Of a stretch of DNA of 64,000 nt, positions 7,934 through 16,066 are shown piece by piece. Every line of letters begins with the position of its first letter. The stretch's first letter is position 1. This stretch comes from Eisenbergiella porci (GTDB taxonomy: Bacteria; Bacillota; Clostridia; Lachnospirales; Lachnospiraceae). A program made the position numbers and the translations under genes. The DNA lies in NCBI RefSeq assembly GCF_009696275.1, contig NZ_VUMI01000001.1:62001-126000 (forward strand), in the 5' to 3' direction. The notes below the pieces were generated by a model. That model saw only the letters and a program-made list of their open reading frames with translations. It searched no databases and was not told the DNA's origin.

Positions 7934-8688
7934 ACGGATATATTGCTTTTGTGAAAAAAGAATTTATGGAAAACATAAAAAATTATCGTTTTTTTATCTT
8001 GTTTGCGGTTTTCCTGACTTTTGGCATAGCAAGTGCATTTCTTGCAAAATTCACACCCGAGATTTTATCAGCTTTAGCCGCGGATATGGAAATGAATTCA
8101 GAACCCGTTGCATTGGATGCGTGGAAACAATTTTACAAAAATATCTCCGGTGTTGGTTTCAGTGCATTTATTATTTTATACGGAAGCTGTCTGTCAACTG
8201 AATACTCCAAAGGGACTTTAATTTTAATGGTAACGAAAGGGCTGTCACGTAAGGCTGTCATTCTCGCAAAATTTACTGTCGCAGCCATTCTTATGACCCT
8301 TTGCTATTGGGTCAGTTATGGTGCGGCATACGGTTATACAGCTTACTTATGGGATAATACAAATCTGCCTGATGTTGCATTTGCAGCATTTGCCCTTTGG
8401 ATAGCCGGTTTTCTTTATTTAAGTATTCTTATGGTTGGCTGTGTCATTTTTAAACAAACCTTTACAAGCATACTTTTTACAGGCGGTATTGCCGCCCTTA
8501 TCTCTTTACTTGGCATTATCAAACCTCTTGCCGGCTTCAATCCGTTTATCCTGACTACGAAAAATGTGGATTTAATTTCCGGCATGGCTGCCGTATCGGA
8601 TTTTCTGATACCTGCATTGATTTCCATTGGCATATCCATCTCAGGATTGCTGACTGCCATCTGGCTCTTTAACAGGAAACAATTATAA
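7930..8688 (+). CDS. ABC-2 type transporter permease
   Basis: The 252-aa protein has six predicted membrane helices, at about residues 20-40, 72-90, 115-137, 155-178, 183-203 and 222-247. YSKGTLILMVTKGLSRKAVILAKF is the conserved cytoplasmic loop of ABC-2 permeases. The start ATG overlaps the stop of the ATPase gene. It forms the membrane part of the exporter controlled by the upstream HTH regulator. No terminator is evident after it; the next promoter lies 40 bases on. Confidence 0.9.
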   Translation: MNGYIAFVKKEFMENIKNYRFFILFAVFLTFGIASAFLAKFTPEILSALAADMEMNSEPVALDAWKQFYKNISGVGFSAFIILYGSCLSTEYSKGTLILMVTKGLSRKAVILAKFTVAAILMTLCYWVSYGAAYGYTAYLWDNTNLPDVAFAAFALWIAGFLYLSILMVGCVIFKQTFTSILFTGGIAALISLLGIIKPLAGFNPFILTTKNVDLISGMAAVSDFLIPALISIGISISGLLTAIWLFNRKQL

Positions 8689-8731
8689 ATGGATGCAGTC
8701 TTCATACAATAAGTACATTGATTTTATGCAA

Positions 8732-8789
8732 TTGCGTAGTTTGTATATATACTGTATAATAACATCAATCAGAATTGTATGTGCTTACA
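8732..8789 (+). promoter_or_regulatory. Promoter and operator of the LacI-type regulator gene
   Basis: TTGCGT (8732-8737), 17-base spacer, TATAAT (8755-8760). Downstream at 8776-8789 lies TGTATG-TG-CTTACA, a LacI-family dyad that is closely matched before uxaC and uxaA. Autoregulation is likely. Confidence 0.85.
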
Positions 8790-8850
8790 TCAGCAGCAGA
8801 TATCGGCCTTTGCCGGACAAAGAGTAAAAATAAAAAGGGATGAATTTGAT

Positions 8851-9846
8851 ATGAATATTTATGATATTTCCAAACAGGCCGGTGTGTCCATCGCAACGGT
8901 TTCCCGGGTTTTAAACGGCAGCGACAAGGTAAGCCCCGCCACCAGGGAGAAGGTTCTGAAGGTCATGGAACAAAACAGCTACACGCCAAACGCCTTTGCG
9001 CGCAGCCTGGGGCTGAATTCCATGCATACCGTAGGGATTCTCTGCGCGGATTCCTCCGATGTATACCTGGCTTCCGCTATTTATTTTCTGGAACGGGAGC
9101 TTCGCTATCATTCCTATGCTTCCATGCTCTGCTGTACCGGCTATCAGCTGGAAGAGAAGAAAAAATATCTTCAGCTTCTGCTGTCACGCAATGTGGATGC
9201 CCTGTTTTTTGTCGGCTCTAATTTCGTGGAGGATACTGAAAAAAATAATGCTTATCTCTTTGAGGCCGCCGGCAAGGTGCCAGTTTTTATTCTGAACGGT
9301 TATCTGGCAGGCGATAACATTCATTCCGTGCTCTGTGATGACAGTCTGGCAGTGAGTGAAATGACAGACACATTGATCAAGCGCGGTTCCCGTTCCCCTG
9401 TCTATCTCTACCGCAGCCTGAGCTACAGCGGGAAAAGGAAACTGGCCGGATTTCAGGAGGCCTGTGAAAAGAACGGCATATCGGACGGAAAAAGACGCGC
9501 ATTTTCCTGCCCGGCGCCTGTCCACGATACTATGACATTCCTTGCAGGGCTGGAAAAAGATCTTACCTTTGATGCATGCATAACAGCCGATGACGAACTG
9601 GCCGTGGGCGCGGTAAAATACGCGTTATCCCAGGGAAAAAAGATTCCCGCAGAATTTCAGGTGACCGGCTATAACAACTCTCTTCTTTCCATCTGCAGCA
9701 CCCCTGAAATCACCACGGTTGACAACCGCGTGGAATTTATGTGCACCACTGCCGTATCTTTGCTGATGCAGGTGCTGGACGGCAAGGATATCCCTGCCCG
9801 TACTATGTTTTCTGCTGACCTGATTCATCGGGAAACGACAAATTAG
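8851..9846 (+). CDS. LacI family regulator of the galacturonate genes
   Basis: The 331-aa protein has the LacI HTH at residues 1-50 (YDISKQAGVSIATVSRVLNG) with hinge helix (NAFARSLGLNS), then a periplasmic-binding-like sugar-sensing domain. The ATG at 8851 begins the canonical MNIYDISKQAG, with GGGA about 10 bases upstream. The same 14-bp operator appears in its own promoter and in those of uxaC and uxaA, all just downstream of the -10 box, so it most likely represses galacturonate catabolism and itself. The inducer is probably a uronate intermediate; that part is inference. It ends in a strong terminator. Confidence 0.88.
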   Translation: MNIYDISKQAGVSIATVSRVLNGSDKVSPATREKVLKVMEQNSYTPNAFARSLGLNSMHTVGILCADSSDVYLASAIYFLERELRYHSYASMLCCTGYQLEEKKKYLQLLLSRNVDALFFVGSNFVEDTEKNNAYLFEAAGKVPVFILNGYLAGDNIHSVLCDDSLAVSEMTDTLIKRGSRSPVYLYRSLSYSGKRKLAGFQEACEKNGISDGKRRAFSCPAPVHDTMTFLAGLEKDLTFDACITADDELAVGAVKYALSQGKKIPAEFQVTGYNNSLLSICSTPEITTVDNRVEFMCTTAVSLLMQVLDGKDIPARTMFSADLIHRETTN

Positions 9847-9970
9847 AAACCTTATCTATAAATGAAAGCACAAACCGAATCTAACGTTTATCTCATGGTA
9901 CAAATATGTTTGTGTCCATAGACGTTAAAATATTTCAGGAAGCCTGACGTCACGACGTTGATCACTTTCA

Positions 9971-10007
9971 AAAAAGCGATCCCTGCATATCTCAGAGATC
10001 GCTTTTT
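9971..10007. terminator. Bidirectional terminator between lacI-type gene and flavin reductase gene
   Basis: AAAAAGCGATC (9971-9981) pairs with GATCGCTTTTT (9997-10007), with T-runs on both strands. It is shared by the two convergent genes, 125 bases after the LacI-type stop. Confidence 0.85.
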
Positions 10008-10086
10008 CAAGAGCCAGCTTAAAAGCAGCCTTTACCAACACCAACCGCTCTAAATTCCATTTTTCTGGTTCTTCGTCCCATATCCA

Positions 10087-10659
10087 TTAATGCTTATCTT
10101 TCCACTGTCCCCAATCGCCTAAAGCCTCCGGCTTTGCAGGAAAATACTTCGTGGACAAGGCAATTACCGGCGCGGCTTCTTTCAGGCGTTCTTCAAAGCT
10201 CCGCCCATCGGTAAGCCCTTCCTCAGTCAGGACATTTCTGATTTTGCAGATATAGATCTCGCTTTCATTTCTTTCATCCAGGCGAAGTGTCTTGTCCACT
10301 TCCAGTTCAAACGTCCACGGGCTGCTTACCGGAACGGGTACATCAAGCACCGCCCCCTTTACAGACGGAATTTCCTTTGACTTATCAAAATCATAACCCG
10401 GATGGTTGCCGCAGTAATCAGCTGCAGGCAGCAGCGCTTCATTCACTACGGATGCGGAAAAAATGCCTGTCGCGCGTATTCTGTCGCGGGTCAGCTTGTT
10501 TTCCCCAATACAGGCAACAAATTTAAGCCCTTCGTCCCAGCAGTAGGTAGCCTAGCAGAAAAAACCATAATTCGGCTCTCCATTTTCCTTATAGGTGCCG
10601 TAAAAATACAGGCACTGCGGACAGAAATCATTAGAAACAGGTACGGAAACCTTTGCCAT
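10087..10659 (-). pseudogene. Flavin reductase-like protein broken by one nonsense codon
   Basis: The full 190-codon frame starts at an ATG at 10659 (AAGGGGGA, 7 bases before) with MAKVSVPVSNDFCPQ and runs to the stop at 10087. Codon 36 is TAG (10552-10554). The family normally has Trp there, in a GLFCWFSYCWD context, and here the reading is GFFC-stop-ATYCWD. A TGG to TAG change explains it. Everything else is intact, including ACIGENKLTRDRI and SPWTFELEVDKT. Members are FMN-binding reductases of the split-barrel fold. Without suppression only 35 residues are made. Confidence 0.88.
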
Positions 10660-10807
10660 ATGCATATCCCCCTTGCGTTCCCCGATCAACAGGGCCTTTC
10701 GCCCAATTCCAAACATATGTTCCTATCTCATTCTAAATCCAAACCGGGGAACAGTCAAGCTGTTTTCGGAAATTCCGTTACAGATTCCGCTTTATCCTTC
10801 TTTTCAT

Positions 10808-10866
10808 CCGAAACAGCTCAGATACCTGAACTGTTTCGGCATGCAACCATTTAAAATGGCTGCATG
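10808..10866. repeat. Two adjacent hairpins between uxaC and the flavin reductase gene
   Basis: CCGAAACAG (10808-10816) pairs perfectly with CTGTTTCGG (10831-10839). CATGCA-A-CCATTT (from 10840) pairs with AATGG-C-TGCATG (to 10866). Neither has a T-run on the minus strand, so they are folded RNA or a weak terminator at the end of the uxaC transcript. Confidence 0.6.
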
Positions 10867-10885
10867 ACAGGACAATGCTGCAATA

Positions 10886-12301
10886 CTACTTTTCTTCCAA
10901 CTTGAATCCAAAGTAATTCACTGCATTATTATAGGATATTCCCTTAATCATCTTTGTCAGCGCCTTTTTATCATAAGGATATTCTCCATTTTCTACCCAG
11001 CCGCCGATAAGATCGCAGAGGATTCTGCGGAAATATTCATGTCTGGGGTAGGACAGAAAGCTTCTGGAATCGGTCAGCATACCGATGAAGTTCCCCAGCA
11101 GCCCGAGGTTGGCAAGCGAGGTCATTTGCTTTTGCATGCCAGTTTTATTGTCATTAAACCACCAGGCGGAACCCTGCTGGATCTTGCCGATGGCATCGGA
11201 ATTCTGGAAACAGCCCAGGATACTGCCTATCGCTTCGTCGTCATTGGGATTCAGGCTGTAAATAATGGTTTTAGGAAGGCTGGATGCCATATTGAGTGCA
11301 TTCAGGAAATCCGCCATCTGGCTGGAGGGCGCGTAATTATTGATGCAGTCATATCCCGTATCCGGTCCAAGCAGCTGGTACATGGATGTATTATTGTCTC
11401 GTTTGCAGCCGTAATGGAGCTGCATCGCCCAGCCTCTCTGCGCATATTCCGCTGCAACAAAGGTCATAAACGCAGTTTTGAAGCCAAGCTCCTCCTGTCT
11501 CGTCACCCTTTCTCCGGCAAGCCGTTTTGCAAAAACCGCCTCCACCGTTTCTTTCGTTTCCGGGACATACATCACATATTCCAGCGCGTGATCACTTGCC
11601 CGGCAGCCAAGGCTGTCAAAATAATCCATGCGCTTCCGGAGAGCCGTCTTCAGATCCGCAAAGGATGCGATTTCAATGCCCGCGGCCTTTCCCAGTCTGT
11701 CCAGGTAATCGGCATAATCAGGCTTTTCAATATTCATGGCCTTATCCGGACGCCAGGCGGGAAGGACCTGCACCTCAAAGCTGCTGTCTTCTGCAATGGC
11801 CTTATGCCACTTCAAATCATCCGCCGGATCATCCGTGGTACAAATCAGTGTTACGGCAGACTGCCTGATAAGGTTGCGGACGCTCATGCTGTCCTCCTGA
11901 AGCTTTTCATTGCAAAGATCCCATACCTCCTGTGCCGTATCCCCGTTTAAAACGCCATAATAGCCGAAAAAGCGCTGCAGCTCCAGATGGCTCCAGTGAT
12001 ACAGGGGATTGCCGATTGCCTTCTCCAGCGTCTCCGCCCATTTCTGGAATTTTTCCCTGTCGGACGCGTTTCCTGTAATATAGTATTCCTCCACACCATT
12101 GGAACGCATCTGACGCCATTTGTAATGATCGCCGCCCAGCCATACCTGCGTGATATTTTCAAATTTCCTGTCCTCCGCAATTTCCTGCGGATTGATATGG
12201 CAGTGATAATCCAATACCGGCATTTTTTCCGCGATTTCATGAAAAAGGGTACGTGCGGTATCCGTACTTAATAAGAAGTCTTTGTCCATAAAAGGTTTCA
12301 T
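10886..12301 (-). CDS. uxaC: Glucuronate/galacturonate isomerase
   Basis: The 471-aa protein is full length for UxaC, an amidohydrolase-fold enzyme that converts D-galacturonate to D-tagaturonate (and glucuronate to fructuronate). Recognisable segments are MPVLDYHCHINPQEI (metal-binding HxH), GGDHYKWRQMRSNGV, TTDDPADDLKWH, QLHYGCKRDNN and the SLNPNDDEAIGSI stretch. It is transcribed away from uxaA and uxaB, from its own consensus promoter (12388-12416) with the shared operator at 12363-12376. It supplies the first step of the galacturonate pathway encoded here. Confidence 0.97.
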   Translation of the reverse strand: MKPFMDKDFLLSTDTARTLFHEIAEKMPVLDYHCHINPQEIAEDRKFENITQVWLGGDHYKWRQMRSNGVEEYYITGNASDREKFQKWAETLEKAIGNPLYHWSHLELQRFFGYYGVLNGDTAQEVWDLCNEKLQEDSMSVRNLIRQSAVTLICTTDDPADDLKWHKAIAEDSSFEVQVLPAWRPDKAMNIEKPDYADYLDRLGKAAGIEIASFADLKTALRKRMDYFDSLGCRASDHALEYVMYVPETKETVEAVFAKRLAGERVTRQEELGFKTAFMTFVAAEYAQRGWAMQLHYGCKRDNNTSMYQLLGPDTGYDCINNYAPSSQMADFLNALNMASSLPKTIIYSLNPNDDEAIGSILGCFQNSDAIGKIQQGSAWWFNDNKTGMQKQMTSLANLGLLGNFIGMLTDSRSFLSYPRHEYFRRILCDLIGGWVENGEYPYDKKALTKMIKGISYNNAVNYFGFKLEEK

Positions 12302-12362
12302 AATTGCTCCTTTGCTCCTGTCTGCATACAGGCACGGGATATTTTTGAATCCCGCCCGGTTA

Positions 12363-12416
12363 TGTAAATGCTTACATTTTTTCTTTCATTATATCCTGTT
12401 TTTCTATAAAAATCAA
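12363..12416 (-). promoter_or_regulatory. uxaC promoter and LacI-type operator
   Basis: On the minus strand: TTGATT (12411-12416), 17-base spacer, TATAAT (12388-12393). TGTAAA-TG-CTTACA (12363-12376) lies over the start of transcription. The layout equals that of the regulator and uxaA promoters. Confidence 0.9.
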
Positions 12417-12645
12417 GCCACTGTTCCATCACTTCCCAGCTGTTGGCTTCCGCCCATTTAAAAACGCTGCACAACTGACTGCCTGCCCGCTGCTGCTTGT
12501 TCACGCAGACGGCGCAGCAGTTGGCATCCTGCCGGACAGCTGTAAAATCAATTTCTTTTCACTGTTTTTTCCATGAATTATTTCTAATAAATAACGCAGA
12601 ATGTATAAAGTTTTGGTGGGGAATGGCTTTTTTGTGAAAAACGGG

Positions 12646-12691
12646 TTGACTGGCTGTAAAAAGAGGTGTACTTTAAATGTAAGCTCTTACA
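12646..12691 (+). promoter_or_regulatory. uxaA-uxaB promoter and LacI-type operator
   Basis: TTGACT (12646-12651), 17-base spacer, TACTTT (12669-12674). The dyad TGTAAG-CT-CTTACA (12678-12691) is perfect and is the best copy of the operator. The gap of about 420 bases between uxaC and uxaA holds these two divergent promoters and otherwise shows no gene. Confidence 0.9.
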
Positions 12692-12722
12692 AATTGTTAA
12701 TTCAGGAGGAGTACATATCAGT

Positions 12723-14231
12723 ATGCAGACATTTATCCGCATTCATCCCAAGGACAGTGTGGCCGTGGCGCTGCAGCCGCTTTCGAACGGAACCGTCATC
12801 AGGCTGGATGACCTGCAGTTCACCCTGAAGGAGGACATCCCCCAGGGGCATAAATTTGCGCTTCTTCCCATATCGGCGGGCGAAGCGGTCATTAAGTACG
12901 GCGCCCCCATTGGAACTGCCATTACGGGAATCGCACAAGGAAGCTGGGTGCACACCCACAACCTGAAAACCGGATTGGGCGATGTCCTTACCTATACTTA
13001 TCAGCCCGGGGCAGATTCCAATATGGGAAACGGACAGGACAAATGCATTCATGATTCCGAATACGAAGTTTTTTATGGATACCGCCGCGAAGACGGCCGT
13101 GCCGGTGTGCGTAATGAAATCTGGATTATTCCCACCGTAGGCTGCGTCAACAATGTGGCCACCGCCATTGCAGATCGGGCGCAGGGCTTCTTACAGGATA
13201 ATCTGGATGCCATTGCCGCTTTCCCCCATCCCTACGGCTGCTCACAGATGGGCGGGGATCAGGAAAACACCCGCCGCATCCTGGCAGATCTGGTGAACCA
13301 TCCCAACGCGGGAGGAGTTCTCGTTTTAGGCCTCGGCTGTGAAAACAGCAATATAGAAGAGCTGAAAAAATACATAGGCCCTTACAATGAAAACCGGGTT
13401 AAATTCCTGGTTGCCCAGGAATGCGAGGATGAAATTGCCGAAGGCCTTGCACTGATTAAGCAGCTTGCCGCTTATGCGGGAAAAGCCAGACGGGAGCCGA
13501 TTCCTCTAAGCGAGCTGGTCATCGGCATGAAATGCGGAGGGTCGGACGGTCTTTCCGGCATCACCGCCAATCCTGCGGTAGGCGCTTTTTCCGATTTGCT
13601 GATATCCCTGGGAGGCACCACTATTCTCACCGAGGTTCCCGAAATGTTCGGTGCGGAAACGCTGCTCATGAACCGTTGTGAAAACGAACAGCTTTTTGCG
13701 CAGACCGTGGATCTCATTAATGATTTTAAGAATTATTTTAAAAACCACAACCAGACCATATATGAGAACCCCTCTCCCGGCAACAAAAAAGGCGGCATCT
13801 CCACACTTGAGGACAAATCCCTGGGCTGTACCCAGAAATCCGGTTCCGCTCCGGTACGCGGCGTTCTTGGCTACGGCGAAACGGTACAAACGAAAGGCCT
13901 GAACCTTCTAAGCGCACCGGGGAATGATCTGGTAGCCTCCACCGCCCTTGCGGCCTCCGGCGCTCAGATCGTACTCTTTACCACAGGCAGGGGCACTCCC
14001 TTTGCTTCCCCTGTACCTACGGTGAAAATCTCCAGCAATTCCCAGCTTGGGGAAAAGAAAAAGAACTGGATCGATTTTGACTGCGGTACTCTCGTAAACG
14101 GCGGTTCCATTACGGAGCTGGGAGAAAAGCTGTTTCAGTACGTCATCCGTGTAGCGAATGGAGAACAGGTAAAATCAGAAGCCGCCGGCTTCCACGATAT
14201 GGCTATTTTCAAACAAGGCGTTACTTTATAG
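12723..14231 (+). CDS. uxaA: Altronate dehydratase
   Basis: The 502-aa protein dehydrates D-altronate to 2-keto-3-deoxygluconate. It carries the short SAF-like N-terminal domain (about residues 1-95, with GHKFALLPISAGEAVIKYG) and the large domain with GYRREDGRAGVRNEIWIIPTVGCVNN, NPAVGAFSDLLISLGGT and LTEVPEMFGAE. The ATG at 12723 is chosen because MQTFIRIHPKDSV begins the conserved domain and AGGAGG lies 12 bases before. uxaB follows after 13 bp, so the two form an operon. Confidence 0.96.
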   Translation: MQTFIRIHPKDSVAVALQPLSNGTVIRLDDLQFTLKEDIPQGHKFALLPISAGEAVIKYGAPIGTAITGIAQGSWVHTHNLKTGLGDVLTYTYQPGADSNMGNGQDKCIHDSEYEVFYGYRREDGRAGVRNEIWIIPTVGCVNNVATAIADRAQGFLQDNLDAIAAFPHPYGCSQMGGDQENTRRILADLVNHPNAGGVLVLGLGCENSNIEELKKYIGPYNENRVKFLVAQECEDEIAEGLALIKQLAAYAGKARREPIPLSELVIGMKCGGSDGLSGITANPAVGAFSDLLISLGGTTILTEVPEMFGAETLLMNRCENEQLFAQTVDLINDFKNYFKNHNQTIYENPSPGNKKGGISTLEDKSLGCTQKSGSAPVRGVLGYGETVQTKGLNLLSAPGNDLVASTALAASGAQIVLFTTGRGTPFASPVPTVKISSNSQLGEKKKNWIDFDCGTLVNGGSITELGEKLFQYVIRVANGEQVKSEAAGFHDMAIFKQGVTL

Positions 14232-14244
14232 GAGGAAAAATAAT

Positions 14245-15753
14245 ATGGACAAATTATCTTATCAGACATTGCAGGAGGCCGGTTATGACGGTTATCTTCT
14301 GAAGGAAGCGCCCGAACGCGTGATTCAGTTCGGTGAAGGCAATTTTATGAGAGCCTTCGTGGATTATTTTATTGATAATATGAATGAAAAGGCAGACTTC
14401 AATTCCAAGGTGGTTCTGGTACAGCCCATCGCCCCCATTCCCGGCGCTTTTGATCTGAAAAACGCCCTCAATGAGCAGGACGGCCTTTACACCCTGTATC
14501 TGCGCGGTTGTGAAAACGGGGAAAAGGTGAATAAAAAAAGGATTATTTCCTGCGTAAGCCGCTGCCTGAATTCCTACACTGATTTCGATGCAGTCATGGA
14601 CTGTGCTAAAAATCCGGAGCTGCGTTTTATTTCCTGCAACACTACGGAAGCGGGAATCACTTACGATCCCGCCTGCCGTTTTGAAGACCGCCCCGCATCA
14701 AGCTATCCCGGGAAGCTGACCCAGTTTCTGTACCAAAGATTCCTTACCTTTGGCAATGAACCGGGAAAAGGCTTTATTATTCTTGCCTGCGAGCTGATCG
14801 ATGACAACGGAAAAGAGCTGGAAAAATGCGTCCTGAAATACGCTTCACAGTGGAACCTGGGTGAGGATTTCATCCATTGGCTCCAGAGTGAAAATGTATT
14901 CTGCTCCACACTGGTAGACCGTATTGTCACCGGCTTCCCCCGTGCCGAAGCCTCCGCACTGAATGAGGAAAACGGTTATGAAGACAATGCCATGGATACC
15001 GGAGAGGTATTCGGCTTTTGGGTAATCGAAGGACCTCAGTCCATCAAGGATGAGCTTCCCATTGAAAAGGCAGGCCTCCCCATCCTTGTAACCGACGATC
15101 ATAAACCCTACAAACAGCGTAAGGTACGCATCCTGAACGGCGCGCATACTTCCATGGTTCTCGGCGCTTATCTGTCAGGACAGGATATTGTCCGCGACTG
15201 CATGGAGGATACAGTGATTCAGGGTTTTATGAACCAGGCCATCTATCAGGAGATTATTCCCACGCTCACACTGCCAAAAGAGGAACTGGAGGACTTCGCC
15301 GCATCTGTAACGGAACGTTTCAAAAATCCTTACATTGACCACGCCCTCCTTTCCATTTCCCTGAACTCAACCTCCAAATGGAAAGCGAGAGTCCTGCCTT
15401 CCCTGAAGGGATATATTGAGAAAACAGGAACGCTTCCTGCCTGCCTTACCGCATCCCTGGCTTTCTATATTGCCTTCTACAATGGAAAAGAACTGACGGA
15501 AAGCGGTCTTACCGCCACCCGCCCTGAGGGAAGCAAATATCAGATCAGCGACGACAGAACCATACTGGAATTCTACGACGCCCATAAAAATGACAGTCCC
15601 GAAGAGCTTGTCCATGCGGTGTGCACGCAGACCGGCTTCTGGGGAATGGATCTGACCACGCTGCCCGGCCTCGAGGAAGCTGTCTGCGAGGATTTAAGGA
15701 CAATCCGGGAAAAGGGCGCGTATGCGCTGATGCAGGATTGCCTGAATAAATAA
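14245..15753 (+). CDS. uxaB: Tagaturonate reductase (altronate oxidoreductase)
   Basis: The 502-aa protein belongs to the mannitol dehydrogenase family. It has VIQFGEGNFMRAFVDYFID at the nucleotide-binding N-terminus and the catalytic-domain segment KPYKQRKVRILNGAHT (Lys and Asn-x-x-His typical of the family). It reduces tagaturonate to altronate with NADH, linking UxaC and UxaA. A GGAGG site lies 8 bases before the ATG. A strong terminator follows 30 bases after the stop. Confidence 0.96.
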   Translation: MDKLSYQTLQEAGYDGYLLKEAPERVIQFGEGNFMRAFVDYFIDNMNEKADFNSKVVLVQPIAPIPGAFDLKNALNEQDGLYTLYLRGCENGEKVNKKRIISCVSRCLNSYTDFDAVMDCAKNPELRFISCNTTEAGITYDPACRFEDRPASSYPGKLTQFLYQRFLTFGNEPGKGFIILACELIDDNGKELEKCVLKYASQWNLGEDFIHWLQSENVFCSTLVDRIVTGFPRAEASALNEENGYEDNAMDTGEVFGFWVIEGPQSIKDELPIEKAGLPILVTDDHKPYKQRKVRILNGAHTSMVLGAYLSGQDIVRDCMEDTVIQGFMNQAIYQEIIPTLTLPKEELEDFAASVTERFKNPYIDHALLSISLNSTSKWKARVLPSLKGYIEKTGTLPACLTASLAFYIAFYNGKELTESGLTATRPEGSKYQISDDRTILEFYDAHKNDSPEELVHAVCTQTGFWGMDLTTLPGLEEAVCEDLRTIREKGAYALMQDCLNK

Positions 15754-15783
15754 TTCACTATAGTACAGGTTAAATTCATTTAG

Positions 15784-15828
15784 CTGTGCAGAAACGCTGA
15801 GCACTCTTCCGTTTCTGCACAGTTTTTT
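15784..15828 (+). terminator. Strong terminator of the uxaA-uxaB operon
   Basis: CTGTGCAGAAACG (15784-15796) pairs perfectly with CGTTTCTGCACAG (15810-15822), followed by TTTTTT. Confidence 0.95.
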
Positions 15829-15905
15829 GCTATCACAAGCCAGTACAAATACCTCTGCAGTTCAGGCAAAAATTTTTCATAGCAGTACATTTTTACCTTC
15901 CTTTC

Positions 15906-15914
15906 TGCTATAAT
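15906..15914 (+). promoter_or_regulatory. Extended -10 promoter before the AAA-ATPase gene
   Basis: TGCTATAAT has a consensus TGN extension and a perfect -10 box (15909-15914); the -35 region is poor. It is about 150 bases before the GTG start, so the leader is long. The rest of 15829-16066 is AT-rich with no other gene seen. Confidence 0.5.
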
Positions 15915-16066
15915 AAAATATGTTAGTTTTTGTCCGTTGCCCTCGTGGATTAAAATCAATATAAAGGATCTTACAGTTAAGCCATATTTGTCGAGGCTTA
16001 TACAGTCATGGGAATAAATACCGGGAACTGAACAAAACTTACTTATTAAAAATTTGGAGGAAAAAC

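Noticed and set aside
9850-10086. Frame continuing about 53 codons past the flavin reductase stop
   Set aside because: No start codon or ribosome site. It runs through the bidirectional terminator, whose palindrome gives the frame by chance.
8776-12691. The LacI dyads as CcpA (cre) sites
   Set aside because: They lack the central CG of cre sites and occur only in the regulator and uxa promoters, so a local regulator explains them better.
12720-15750. CRISPR, tRNA or rRNA genes anywhere in the window
   Set aside because: Looked for regularly spaced repeats, cloverleaf ends with CCA and conserved rRNA motifs; none were found.
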